Assembly: GCF_038433465.1 (NCBI RefSeq)
Contig: NZ_JAESVF010000010.1
Coordinates: 12,561-76,560, forward strand
DNA: 64,000 nucleotides
Reading direction: 5' to 3'
DNA from: Galbibacter sp038433465
Lineage (GTDB): Bacteria; Bacteroidota; Bacteroidia; Flavobacteriales; Flavobacteriaceae
Position numbers and translations under genes: made by a program. This document shows positions 1 to 8,634 of the stretch, piece by piece (within the stretch, counting starts at the first letter, position 1; every line of letters starts with the position of its first letter). Under the pieces are notes generated by a model that was given only the letters and a program-made list of their open reading frames with translations, was not told where the DNA came from and ran no database searches.

Positions 1-391
1 TGGTGAAGGCAATTTTTGTTTCGTCGGGCGACCAAGAGTAATTAGCTAAACGTAAATTTGTTGGTAGATTGGCAATTTCCGATTCTTTTTTTTCTGACGG
101 ATGTTTTACCGTGATGTTGTTGTAGTATGTTGTACGGCTACCAATATTTGTTTTTGGGTTGATGCGGAGTCCGCCAAGACGTAATTCCGTTTCTGAAAGT
201 TCTTCGATGGTTTTGTATCTGTTTCGATAAAATAAAACCATGTAGTTTCCGTTGTCGCTTATTCTTACCGAAGGTGCTAATTGCACATCGGCTAGCTCTA
301 GAATTTCGTCTGGTGGAACTTGATAATTTAGTTTTTCTTGACTAAAAGCAAGGCTTGTCAAGAAGCAAAGAGAATAAAATAGTTTCTTCAT
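1..391 (-). CDS. S9 family peptidase, N-terminal part only
   Basis: The reading frame begins at an ATG at 391 and runs off the left edge, so only about 130 residues are visible. They start with a Sec signal peptide (MKKLFYSLCFLTSLAFSQ) and continue into a segment with SPDETKIAFT-type repeats, which look like blades of the beta-propeller that precedes the alpha/beta-hydrolase domain in prolyl-oligopeptidase (S9) enzymes. The catalytic Ser-Asp-His domain would lie outside the window. It is probably a periplasmic peptidase. It sits 32 bases after the upstream minus-strand gene and may be co-transcribed with it. The family assignment rests on the propeller-like motifs and is fairly but not fully secure. 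Confidence 0.65.
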   Translation of the reverse strand, partial: MKKLFYSLCFLTSLAFSQEKLNYQVPPDEILELADVQLAPSVRISDNGNYMVLFYRNRYKTIEELSETELRLGGLRINPKTNIGSRTTYYNNITVKHPSEKKESEIANLPTNLRLANYSWSPDETKIAFT

Positions 392-423
392 TATACTTTA
401 CAGTTTGGGTTATGTTGGCTAAG

Positions 424-1614
424 TTACCATTTAAAAGGAGAAAATCCTACTCCCCATTCAATCCAATCTGCTCTAAATCCGCTTCTTGTTTTTAATCCTA
501 CCTGTGCGTGCATCCAATCGTTAATGTGGTATTGTAATGCAGGTCTTAAATAATAATTTTTCTTGCCACGATCATCGGTTAAGTATGTTCCTGCTTGTAG
601 TCTAATTGCGAGTTTCCAAAATAAAAAGTCGTAACCAAGATGCGCTCCTACCAAATTGTATTTCCCTGGATCATCGGGGTAACTTTCGTGTAAGCTTCCG
701 TCTCTAAAATAATCGATACCCGCTGTAACTGCGTGCATATTGCTCCATTGGTATTTGTAATCTAGCACGGCAGAAAAAGGGTAGTAGCGCTCTTTATCGG
801 CACCTTCTGTTTCTGGGTAGTTTTGAACCGTGGCAATAGCAACATAAGTAGTAATGGAATGTTTGTTGAGTACCGTGTTTTTGTTTCGAGGACTTCTTTT
901 AAATCGTGCTTGTATAAGATTTGGTGAGTACGGATCTTTGTCGATCAAACGTTGGTCGGCGTTGTAATGGTAGCGCAATGCAACGTTAAGACCTAGCATG
1001 TTGAGTCCGTGGTTTGGCACAAAAGTACGTCCGTTGCTAAAGTGGGTAAATGAAATTCCGTAGCCAAGATCCAGTTCGCGTGTTAGTTGGTATGAAAACC
1101 CGAAGTTTAAATTAAAATACACATCTACGGGCGATCCGATGGCGTCGTTTAGCGGGTTGTTCTCTTCGTCGTATGGGTTGAGGTTGTATGTGAGTCCGAG
1201 TGCGGGAGTGATTTCGAAAGTATTTCTTCGGTAAGGTTTACTCGTTTTAAAAGTGATAAAACCGTAAAGTGCATTTGGGTTTCCAAATATTTCTGGATCT
1301 CCCAAAAAGCCAGAATACACTCCAAATCCATAAATAGGATATCCGTATTGACTTACCCAACTGTCGGGATTGGTGCTTTGCCATCCAAAACGCGCTTCGA
1401 TAGCGCCAAAACCCGACTGTACAAAATCGGTTAAGGTTTCGCCTGTGTACAAGTGCATTCCTGCGTGGCCTTTAATTTCAACAGTTCTAAAACGCCCAAA
1501 ATTTTCAATGTTTTTCACACTGTCGTATGCAATGGGGTGTCTACGTTGTGCAGTTGCTAAGTTAATTCCGAAGAAAATAAAGCATAAAATGGTAAGCTTT
1601 AAAAGTAGTTTCAT
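424..1614 (-). CDS. acyloxyacyl hydrolase / PagL-like lipid A deacylase
   Basis: The protein is 396 residues with a Sec signal peptide ending near ATAQ. Around residues 188-205 it has the sequence HFSNG followed by PNHGLNMLG. This matches the PagL active-site signature, where the His and Ser two residues apart are catalytic and the Asn-Gly follows. PagL-type enzymes are outer-membrane beta-barrels that remove an acyl chain from lipid A. Alternating aromatic strands along the protein fit a barrel. It is about twice the length of a classical PagL, with roughly 180 further residues after the active site that also look like beta-strands. It lies upstream of the S9 peptidase on the same strand. 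Function is inferred from the signature only. Confidence 0.75.
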   Translation of the reverse strand: MKLLLKLTILCFIFFGINLATAQRRHPIAYDSVKNIENFGRFRTVEIKGHAGMHLYTGETLTDFVQSGFGAIEARFGWQSTNPDSWVSQYGYPIYGFGVYSGFLGDPEIFGNPNALYGFITFKTSKPYRRNTFEITPALGLTYNLNPYDEENNPLNDAIGSPVDVYFNLNFGFSYQLTRELDLGYGISFTHFSNGRTFVPNHGLNMLGLNVALRYHYNADQRLIDKDPYSPNLIQARFKRSPRNKNTVLNKHSITTYVAIATVQNYPETEGADKERYYPFSAVLDYKYQWSNMHAVTAGIDYFRDGSLHESYPDDPGKYNLVGAHLGYDFLFWKLAIRLQAGTYLTDDRGKKNYYLRPALQYHINDWMHAQVGLKTRSGFRADWIEWGVGFSPFKW

Positions 1615-1793
1615 AGTGGTTTCTTTTGAAAAAAAAATACTGGTTTTGGGGAGGAGTATAAAGATAGTGTTAATGGTAAAAGTGTCAAATTATTTTCTAT
1701 AAATATGATTTTTTTATGGAGGAATAAATTCATTTTAAGAAAGATATACCATATAAAGATGTTGTTATGTGTTTTTAGGTTTAAAAAAAATTG

Positions 1794-1801
1794 TATATTT
1801 G
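1794..1801 (+). promoter_or_regulatory. -7 promoter element of the rimP operon (TATATTTG)
   Basis: TATATTTG is an exact match to the Bacteroidetes primary-sigma -7 consensus TAnnTTTG. It lies 67 bases before rimP and would start transcription near 1807, just before the leader hairpin. No convincing -33 TTG was found at the usual distance. Confidence 0.65.
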
Positions 1802-1828
1802 CACCGTTGAAAGTGAATAATCTATTTC

Positions 1829-1855
1829 AGAGGGGACAAAAAGTCCCCTCTTTTT
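1829..1855 (+). terminator. Terminator-like hairpin in the rimP-nusA-infB leader
   Basis: A perfect 9-bp stem (AGAGGGGAC pairing with GTCCCCTCT) with a five-A loop is followed directly by further T residues. It lies between the promoter element and the rimP start codon, so it is positioned to stop transcription before the operon rather than after a gene. The preceding gene is on the other strand, so it is not that gene's terminator. It is probably an attenuator. Confidence 0.75.
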
Positions 1856-1868
1856 ATACAAATATTAG

Positions 1869-2330
1869 ATGTTGAAGGAAAGAGTAAAAGCACTTTTAAA
1901 TGAAGTTTTTGAGGAACATCAATCGCTTTTTTTGATTGATTTCTCTATGACTCCAGATAACAAAATCAAGGTTATAATTGATGGCGATAATGGAGTTACT
2001 TTGAAAGATTGCATTGCGGTAAGCAGGCATGTAGAACATAACCTTGACAGAGACGAGTACGATTTCGCTCTAGAAGTTACTTCTCCGGGAGCTACAGAGC
2101 CTGTAATTAACAACAGGCAATATACAAAAAACATAGGTAGAAAATTTCAGGTAAAAACTGCTGAAGATAAATTAGAAGGAGAACTTACCGCTGTTACAGA
2201 AACTGGTATTCAATTGAGTTGGAAGGCACGAGAGCCAAAACCCGTTGGAAAAGGAAAAGTAACGGTTAAGTATGAAAAGGAAATCCCTTTTGAGGATATA
2301 GTGGAAGCTAAAGTGATGATAACATTTTAA
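1869..2330 (+). CDS. rimP: Ribosome maturation factor RimP
   Basis: This 153-residue protein has normal RimP length, with the N-terminal alpha/beta domain containing DGDNGVTLKDCIAVSRHVEHNLD and the EVTSPG motif near residue 70, followed by the small C-terminal barrel. RimP assists 30S subunit maturation. It is the first gene of the rimP-nusA-infB operon and ends 13 bases before nusA. Expression is likely controlled by the terminator-like hairpin in its leader. Confidence 0.95.
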   Translation: MLKERVKALLNEVFEEHQSLFLIDFSMTPDNKIKVIIDGDNGVTLKDCIAVSRHVEHNLDRDEYDFALEVTSPGATEPVINNRQYTKNIGRKFQVKTAEDKLEGELTAVTETGIQLSWKAREPKPVGKGKVTVKYEKEIPFEDIVEAKVMITF

Positions 2331-2343
2331 TTAAGAAATTGAC

Positions 2344-3579
2344 ATGGAGAATCTTGCATTGATCGAATCTTTTTCGGAGTTTAAAGACGATAAACTCATA
2401 GATCGTGTAACGTTAATGGCCATTTTAGAAGATGTATTTAGAAATGCGCTAAAGAAAAAATTTGGATCTGATGATAATTTTGATATCATTATAAACCCTG
2501 ATAAAGGAGATTTAGAGATTTGGAGAAACCGAGTTGTGGTTGCTGATGATGAAGTGGAAGATGATAACCAAGAAATTTCTTTAACAGAAGCTCGCAAAAT
2601 CGAACCAGATTTTGAAGTAGGGGAAGATGTATCGGAAGAAGTGAAGTTAATCGATCTTGGAAGACGTTCTATTTTGGCGTTAAGACAAAACTTAATTTCT
2701 AAAATTCACGAGCACGATAACACTACTATCTACAAGCAATTTAAAGATCTTATCGGAGATATTTATACAGCAGAAGTTCATCATATTCGTCATAAAGCAG
2801 TGATTTTGCTTGACGATGAAGGGAACGAAATTGTACTTCCGAAAGACAAACAAATACCTTCAGATTTCTTCAGAAAAGGAGAAAATGTAAGAGGGATTAT
2901 TGAAGGCGTAGAGTTGAAAGGAAACAAGCCGATGATTATTATGTCTAGAACGGCACCAGAATTCCTTGAAAAATTATTCGAGCAAGAAATTCCTGAAGTT
3001 TTCGACGGATTAATTACTGTTAAAAAAGTAGTTAGAATTCCTGGAGAGAAAGCAAAAGTAGCGGTAGATTCATACGATGATCGTATCGATCCTGTAGGTG
3101 CTTGTGTTGGAATGAAGGGTTCTAGAATACATGGAATTGTGCGTGAGTTGGGGAACGAAAATATCGATGTGATTAATTTCACCAACAATCCGCAGTTATT
3201 TATTAGCCGTGCATTGAGTCCAGCTAAAGTAAGTTTAGTAACTTTGAACGATGAAACCATGCATGCCGAGGTGCTTTTAAAACCAGAAGAAGTTTCTAAA
3301 GCAATTGGTAAAGGTGGATTTAACATCCGTTTAGCAGGGCAATTAACAGGTTATGAAATCGACGTAATTCGCGAAGGTGTTGAAGACGAGGACGTAGAGT
3401 TAACAGAGTTTTCAGATGAAATCGAAGAGTGGATTATCGACGAGTTCAGAAAAATTGGTCTTGACACTGCAAAAAGTGTATTAGATCAAGATGTTGCAGA
3501 TTTAGTAAGAAGAACCGATTTAGAAGAAGAAACAATTTTAGATGTTGTTAGGGTTCTAAAAGAAGAGTTCGAAGATTAA
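2344..3579 (+). CDS. nusA: Transcription termination/antitermination factor NusA
   Basis: The 411-residue protein has the N-terminal RNA-polymerase-binding domain, an S1 domain from about residue 135, and the KH region containing ACVGMKGSRIHGIVRELGNENIDVI and later AIGKGGFNIRLA (two GxxG loops). It lacks the long acidic repeats of the E. coli protein, as is usual outside Gammaproteobacteria. NusA binds the elongating polymerase and modulates pausing and hairpin-dependent termination. It is the second gene of the operon, so it may affect the hairpin in its own leader. Confidence 0.96.
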   Translation: MENLALIESFSEFKDDKLIDRVTLMAILEDVFRNALKKKFGSDDNFDIIINPDKGDLEIWRNRVVVADDEVEDDNQEISLTEARKIEPDFEVGEDVSEEVKLIDLGRRSILALRQNLISKIHEHDNTTIYKQFKDLIGDIYTAEVHHIRHKAVILLDDEGNEIVLPKDKQIPSDFFRKGENVRGIIEGVELKGNKPMIIMSRTAPEFLEKLFEQEIPEVFDGLITVKKVVRIPGEKAKVAVDSYDDRIDPVGACVGMKGSRIHGIVRELGNENIDVINFTNNPQLFISRALSPAKVSLVTLNDETMHAEVLLKPEEVSKAIGKGGFNIRLAGQLTGYEIDVIREGVEDEDVELTEFSDEIEEWIIDEFRKIGLDTAKSVLDQDVADLVRRTDLEEETILDVVRVLKEEFED

Positions 3580-3589
3580 ATTTGACCAC

Positions 3590-3612
3590 CCTTTCAGTAG
3601 AAAGGAATTTTT
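3590..3612 (+). terminator. Weak hairpin with T-run between nusA and infB
   Basis: CCTTTC and GAAAGG form a 6-bp stem with an AGTA loop, followed by AATTTTT. It sits in the 120-base gap between nusA and infB. It is short and could be a weak terminator, a processing site or chance. Confidence 0.35.
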
Positions 3613-3699
3613 AAAAGCATATTATCAAATGTTTCTGTAAAAAGAAATATTTAACACGCTCAAACTGAGTAAATAAATTTTTAGGATAACAAATATTGT

Positions 3700-6579
3700 A
3701 TGGCTGAAAGCGCAAAATTGAGGCTAAATAAAGTTTTAAGAGAATTAAACATTTCATTAGATCGAGCGGTAGAATTTCTATCGGCGAAGGGTTATGAAGT
3801 GGAGGCACGTCCTACTGCAAAAATAACCAATGAAGTATATAATGTTCTCTTGGGTGAATTTCAAACAGATAGAAGTAAGAAAGTAGCTTCTAAAGAGGTT
3901 GGAGAAGAAAAGCGTAAAGAGAAAGAAGCGATTAGGCAGGAGTTGGAAAAAGAGAACGAGCTAAAACGCCAAAAGCAAGAAGAGCAAGAGGTTGTAAAAG
4001 CTAAAGCAACGTTAACAGGTCCAAAAACTGTTGGGAAAATAGATCTTGATGGAAAGAAAGATCAACCAGCTTCAGCAGAAAAAGAAGCAACTCCAGCTGA
4101 AAAAGTAGATGCGCCAAAGCCAGCTCCGCAACAAGTGGAGGCTCCTAAAAAAGAAGAAGTAAAACCACAGGGAGAAACTAAAAATACACCAGCTCCAAAA
4201 CCGGTACAAAAACCAGTTGAAAAGCCTGTAGAAGCTAAGACTCCTCAAAATACTTCTAAACCAAAAGAGGTGGAAAAACCAAAGCAAGAAGCGAAACCTG
4301 TTGTGAAAGAGCCAGTAGCTCCAAAGGTTACAAAGAAAGTAATTGTTGACGGAGAAGAAGTAGATGCGGAACAAGTAAAAACGCAATACACAAAACTATC
4401 GGGTCCTAATTTTACAGGAGAGAAAATCGATCTTTCTCAGTTTAATAAGCCTAAAAAGAAAAAAGAAACTGCCAAGTCTACTGATAAAAAAGGTGATAAT
4501 AAAACCGCAGACGATAAGAAAAAACGTCGTCGTAGAATCAGTAAAGACGGTAACAATAACAACAGAGGTCCAAGACCAAATACTGGAGGTAATAATAACG
4601 GCGGACGTTTCTCTAAAGATAAAAATCAAAGAGGAAAAGGACGTAGAAATGCTCCAGTAGAAAAAGTTGAGCCTACAGAGGAAGAAGTACAAAAACAAGT
4701 ACGAGAAACTCTTGAAAAACTTCAAGGGAAATCAAACAAATCGAAAGGTGCTAAGTACCGTCGTGAGAAAAGAGATTTCCACAGACAAAAATCTGAAAAA
4801 GAACAAGCACAACAAGAAGCGGAAAGCAAAGTACTTAAAGTTACAGAGTTTGTCACTGTAAGTGAAGTTGCTACCTTAATGGATGTGCCAGTTACTCAAA
4901 TTATATCAGCATGTATGTCGCTTGGTATGATGGTAACAATGAATCAACGTTTGGATGCAGAAACACTAACAATTATTGCTGACGAATTTGGATACGAAGT
5001 AGAATTTATTACTACTGATATCGAAGAAGCAGTAGAAGAAGTTGTAGATGCTCCTGAAGATTTAAAACCTCGTGCACCAATTGTAACTGTAATGGGGCAC
5101 GTTGACCACGGTAAAACATCTTTACTGGATTACATCCGTGAAGAAAATGTAATTGCTGGTGAGAGTGGAGGAATTACACAGCATATCGGTGCGTATGGAG
5201 TTACCTTGCAAGACGGACAAAAAATTGCTTTCCTTGATACACCTGGTCACGAAGCCTTTACAGCGATGCGTGCTCGTGGTGCTCAAGTAACCGATTTAGC
5301 AATTATTGTGGTTGCTGCCGATGATGATGTAATGCCACAAACAAAAGAGGCTATTAGCCATGCGCAAGCTGCAGGAGTGCCAATTGTTTTTGCAATTAAC
5401 AAGGTGGATAAGCCTACGGCAAACCCTGATAAAATTAAAGAGAGTTTAGCGCAAATGAATCTTCTTGTTGAAGACTGGGGTGGAAAAATTCAATCGCAAG
5501 ATATTTCTGCTAAAACAGGACAAGGAGTTCAGGAATTATTAGAGAAAGTATTGCTCGAGGCTGAAATTTTAGAGCTAAAAGCAAACCCAAATAAAATTGC
5601 CAATGGTACTGTTGTTGAAGCATTCCTAGATAAAGGTCGTGGTTATGTTTCTACAGTATTGGTACAAGCTGGTACTTTAAAAATTGGAGACTACGTACTT
5701 GCAGGAACGCATAGCGGTAAAGTAAAAGCAATGCAAGATGAGCGTGGTAACGATATTAAAGAAGCGGGTCCATCTACACCAATTTCAATTTTAGGATTGG
5801 ACGGTGCGCCACAGGCGGGAGATAAATTTAATGTTTACGAAGACGAGCGTGAGGCAAAACAAATTGCAACCAAGCGTACACAATTACAACGTGAGCAATC
5901 GGTTAGAACGCAACGTCATATTACTTTAGATGAAATTGGAAGACGTATTGCGTTAGGAGACTTTAAAGAACTTAACATTATCCTTAAAGGAGATGTGGAT
6001 GGTTCGGTAGAGGCGTTAACAGATTCGTTCCAGAAATTATCTACGGAAGAAATTCACATCAATATTATCCACAAAGCAGTTGGACCAATTACAGAGTCTG
6101 ATGTGCTTTTAGCAACTGCTTCAGATGCAATTATCATAGGATTTAACGTAAGACCTATGGGGAATGCTAGAATGGTAGCTGATAAGGAAGAAATCGATAT
6201 CCGTACGTATTCTATCATCTACGATGCAATCAACGATCTTAAAGATGCGATGGAAGGAATGTTGTCTCCAGAGCTTAAAGAAGAAATTACAGGTACTGCT
6301 GAAATTAGAGAAACCTTCAAAATTTCTAAGATTGGAACTATTGCAGGATGTATGGTAACAGATGGTAAGGTTTACAGAAATTCTGGAATTAGATTGATAC
6401 GTGATGGTGTAGTAGTTTACACTGGAGAATTAGCTTCGTTGAAACGATTTAAAGACGACGTAAAAGAAGTGTCTAAAGGATACGATTGTGGTCTTCAAAT
6501 TAAGAACTATAACGACATTCAAATTGGTGATGTTGTAGAAAGTTTCAGAGAAGTTGAGGTGAAGAAAAAGCTGAAATAA
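3700..6579 (+). CDS. infB: Translation initiation factor IF-2
   Basis: The protein has 959 residues. An IF2_N motif is at the start (LRLNKVLRELNISLDRAVEFL), followed by a long Lys/Glu/Pro/Ala-rich low-complexity linker to about residue 400, then a second IF2_N-like motif. The GTPase domain contains GHVDHGKTS (near 466), DTPGHEAFTAMR and NKVDK, and is followed by the beta-barrel and C-terminal domains. IF-2 brings initiator tRNA to the 30S subunit. It is the last gene of the operon and is closed by a strong bidirectional terminator. The rbfA and ylxR genes often found nearby in other phyla are absent. Confidence 0.97.
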   Translation: MAESAKLRLNKVLRELNISLDRAVEFLSAKGYEVEARPTAKITNEVYNVLLGEFQTDRSKKVASKEVGEEKRKEKEAIRQELEKENELKRQKQEEQEVVKAKATLTGPKTVGKIDLDGKKDQPASAEKEATPAEKVDAPKPAPQQVEAPKKEEVKPQGETKNTPAPKPVQKPVEKPVEAKTPQNTSKPKEVEKPKQEAKPVVKEPVAPKVTKKVIVDGEEVDAEQVKTQYTKLSGPNFTGEKIDLSQFNKPKKKKETAKSTDKKGDNKTADDKKKRRRRISKDGNNNNRGPRPNTGGNNNGGRFSKDKNQRGKGRRNAPVEKVEPTEEEVQKQVRETLEKLQGKSNKSKGAKYRREKRDFHRQKSEKEQAQQEAESKVLKVTEFVTVSEVATLMDVPVTQIISACMSLGMMVTMNQRLDAETLTIIADEFGYEVEFITTDIEEAVEEVVDAPEDLKPRAPIVTVMGHVDHGKTSLLDYIREENVIAGESGGITQHIGAYGVTLQDGQKIAFLDTPGHEAFTAMRARGAQVTDLAIIVVAADDDVMPQTKEAISHAQAAGVPIVFAINKVDKPTANPDKIKESLAQMNLLVEDWGGKIQSQDISAKTGQGVQELLEKVLLEAEILELKANPNKIANGTVVEAFLDKGRGYVSTVLVQAGTLKIGDYVLAGTHSGKVKAMQDERGNDIKEAGPSTPISILGLDGAPQAGDKFNVYEDEREAKQIATKRTQLQREQSVRTQRHITLDEIGRRIALGDFKELNIILKGDVDGSVEALTDSFQKLSTEEIHINIIHKAVGPITESDVLLATASDAIIIGFNVRPMGNARMVADKEEIDIRTYSIIYDAINDLKDAMEGMLSPELKEEITGTAEIRETFKISKIGTIAGCMVTDGKVYRNSGIRLIRDGVVVYTGELASLKRFKDDVKEVSKGYDCGLQIKNYNDIQIGDVVESFREVEVKKKLK

Positions 6580-6600
6580 ATTTTTCAATATAGATATAAA

Positions 6601-6630
6601 AAAAGCGACTCATTTGAGTCGCTTTTTTTT
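6601..6630. terminator. Bidirectional terminator between infB and the SPOR gene
   Basis: AGCGACTCA and TGAGTCGCT form a perfect stem bounded by A-runs on the left and T-runs on the right, so it can terminate on either strand. It lies between the convergent infB and SPOR-domain genes. Confidence 0.85.
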
Positions 6631-6643
6631 ATGCTTGTATTTT

Positions 6644-7048
6644 TTATGGCTGAAGTAAAAAAGCACTTGGATATTCTTTTTTAACTTCAATTAAATATCT
6701 GTCGGCTTCTAAACGAGTTCTAAATTTCCCTACTCTTACTTTGTAGTTTGGAGTTTCAAAAGCAATGTCAGAATCAATCCCGCTAAACTCTTTATTAAAG
6801 GTTTCTTTCGCTTTTTGAGCACCTTCTAATGTTCCGTTATAAATTTGAATTCGAAAGCGTTTCTCGTCATCCGTTTTATTAATTTTAGCTTTATAGGCAA
6901 CCAGTTTTTCAACTCTTTCATCTTGCGAAATATTTACTTTTCCGTCTGTCTGTGAAGTTTTAACATTTGTTTGTCCGTAGGTTATTCCGCTAAAAATAAG
7001 GGCGAAAACTGAAATAATAAGCTGTTTTTTATATTCTAATATTCTCAT
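6644..7048 (-). CDS. SPOR-domain secreted protein
   Basis: From the ATG at 7048 the protein is 134 residues: a signal peptide or membrane anchor (LIISVFALIFSGITYGQ), a short linker, then a SPOR domain. The domain is recognisable from FRIQIYNGTLEGAQKAKETF and YKVRVGKFRTRLEADRYL. SPOR domains bind denuded glycan strands of peptidoglycan. An upstream ATG at 7093 would add 15 residues, but a TAnnTTTG promoter element lies inside that extension, so I chose the inner start. Its exact role is unknown. Confidence 0.8.
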   Translation of the reverse strand: MRILEYKKQLIISVFALIFSGITYGQTNVKTSQTDGKVNISQDERVEKLVAYKAKINKTDDEKRFRIQIYNGTLEGAQKAKETFNKEFSGIDSDIAFETPNYKVRVGKFRTRLEADRYLIEVKKEYPSAFLLQP

Positions 7049-7066
7049 AATGAATGCTGTTTTGTG

Positions 7067-7074
7067 CAAATGTA
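7067..7074 (-). promoter_or_regulatory. -7 promoter element of the SPOR gene (TACATTTG)
   Basis: Read on the minus strand this is TACATTTG, an exact TAnnTTTG match, with a TTG 16 bases upstream. It would start transcription about ten bases before the chosen ATG at 7048 and so argues against the longer frame. Confidence 0.55.
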
Positions 7075-7172
7075 ATTTTATTATTTTATTCAACTTTAAT
7101 TTTTTTTATTTAGAATCTATATAAATTAAGCATTAACGCTTCTCTAACATTTCGCAAATCGAGTCTAAGTCG

Positions 7173-7180
7173 TATTTTTG
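7173..7180 (+). promoter_or_regulatory. -7 promoter element of the act-cox operon (TATTTTTG)
   Basis: An exact TAnnTTTG match about 80 bases before the chosen actA start. No other good candidate is visible between the SPOR gene and actA. A clear -33 element was not seen. Confidence 0.5.
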
Positions 7181-7259
7181 TGCTCGGTTAAAAAAACGGT
7201 TGATAACTTTTTTATTGTATAAACCGTGCCAATTTATGATAGAAAACACGTATTCTAAT

Positions 7260-8543
7260 ATGAAAAAGGTGATACACCCTAATTCAATTTCACGAATTTT
7301 AGGTATCGGATTAGCGATTATGCTAGCGTTTACAAGCTCTCTTTTTGCTCAGGAAGGAGCGGATCCTGCTGCTGGGAAATCTTTATTTAACACTTATTGT
7401 GCTGCTTGTCACCATCTGGATAGAAAGATGACGGGTCCTGCATTGAGAGGTGTGGGAGATAAGCATGAAGCAGAATGGTTGCATGCATGGGTTAAAAATA
7501 GCCAGGCACTTATTAAGTCTGGAGATGAAGCTGCAGTTAAGCTTTGGGATGAGTATCAACCAAACGTAATGACGGCTTTCCCTCAGTTAAGTGAGGCAGA
7601 TATCGATAATATTATTGCATATACAATGCAGCCTAAGGAGGAAAAGCCTGCTGCTGTTGCTGGCGCTACTGCTGGAACAGATGCTGGAGCTAATTCTGGA
7701 GGCGTTGGAAATGAAATTATTTTAGGAGCACTTATATTAGTTTTCGGGGTGCTTGTAGTGATGTTGTTCTTGGTGAATAAAACGCTAAGAAGAATTGCTG
7801 AAGCTAACGGTGTTGAGTTTGCTGCTCCAGAAAAAAGACTTCCGTTATGGAAAGCTTTTGTTAAGAATCAATTTTTAGTATTGGTTTCTGTTATCTTCTT
7901 GTTGTTGTCTTCTGCTTACTTCGCGTATGGATATTTTATGCAAGTAGGAGTTGATCAAGGGTATCAGCCAATTCAGCCAATACATTTTTCACATAGAATA
8001 CACGCTGGAGATAACGGTATCGATTGTAAGTACTGTCACTCTTCTGCTAGAACTTCAAAAACATCAGGGATTCCTTCTTTGAATGTTTGTATGAACTGTC
8101 ATAAAAGTATTCCAGAGGTTGCTGAGTCTACAGCGACTGCAGAACATTCAAAAGAATTTTACGATAAAGAAATTGCAAAATTATACGATGCAGTTGGTTG
8201 GGATGTTAACGAGCAAAGTTATACTGGTGAAACAAAACCTGTAAAATGGGTTCGTATTCATAACTTACCAGATTTCGCATATTTTAATCACTCACAACAC
8301 GTAACGGTTGGTCGAATTGCATGTCAAGAGTGTCACGGTCCAATTCAAGAAATGGAAATTGTACACCAAGAAGCTCCATTAACAATGGGATGGTGTATTA
8401 ACTGTCACCGTAAAACAAATGTTAAGATGGAAGGTAACGAGTATTACGCAAAAATACACGAAGAGCTTTCTAAGAAATACGGTGTAGATGAATTGACAGC
8501 GGCACAATTAGGTGGAACCGAGTGTGCAAAATGTCACTATTAA
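7260..8543 (+). CDS. actA: Alternative complex III subunit ActA, multiheme cytochrome c
   Basis: Starting at 7260 gives a clean Sec signal peptide (ending LFAQ) on a 427-residue protein; longer in-frame starts at 7200 and 7233 would put extra residues before it. An N-terminal class I cytochrome c domain carries CAACH at 47-51. Two membrane helices follow near 153-177 and 203-227. The C-terminal part holds five more heme motifs: CKYCH, CMNCH, CQECH, CINCH and CAKCH. That makes six CXXCH in total, one more than the pentaheme ActA of textbook description. ActA passes electrons from the ActB/C core to cytochrome c or the oxidase. It is the first gene of the operon. Confidence 0.92.
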   Translation: MKKVIHPNSISRILGIGLAIMLAFTSSLFAQEGADPAAGKSLFNTYCAACHHLDRKMTGPALRGVGDKHEAEWLHAWVKNSQALIKSGDEAAVKLWDEYQPNVMTAFPQLSEADIDNIIAYTMQPKEEKPAAVAGATAGTDAGANSGGVGNEIILGALILVFGVLVVMLFLVNKTLRRIAEANGVEFAAPEKRLPLWKAFVKNQFLVLVSVIFLLLSSAYFAYGYFMQVGVDQGYQPIQPIHFSHRIHAGDNGIDCKYCHSSARTSKTSGIPSLNVCMNCHKSIPEVAESTATAEHSKEFYDKEIAKLYDAVGWDVNEQSYTGETKPVKWVRIHNLPDFAYFNHSQHVTVGRIACQECHGPIQEMEIVHQEAPLTMGWCINCHRKTNVKMEGNEYYAKIHEELSKKYGVDELTAAQLGGTECAKCHY

Positions 8544-8634
8544 TAAAGAGATTTCTATAAAAAGAAATTCAAAAACAACAAAATCTAAGATAAGCCTGTT
8601 TTAGGCAGGTTGATTTAAAATAGTTATATATAAC

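Noticed and set aside
4072..4725. Long open frames on the minus strand inside infB, rich in Phe, Trp and Arg
   Set aside because: They mirror the Lys/Glu/Pro-rich linker of IF-2 on the other strand; composition is that of an antisense artefact and there is no promoter or signal.
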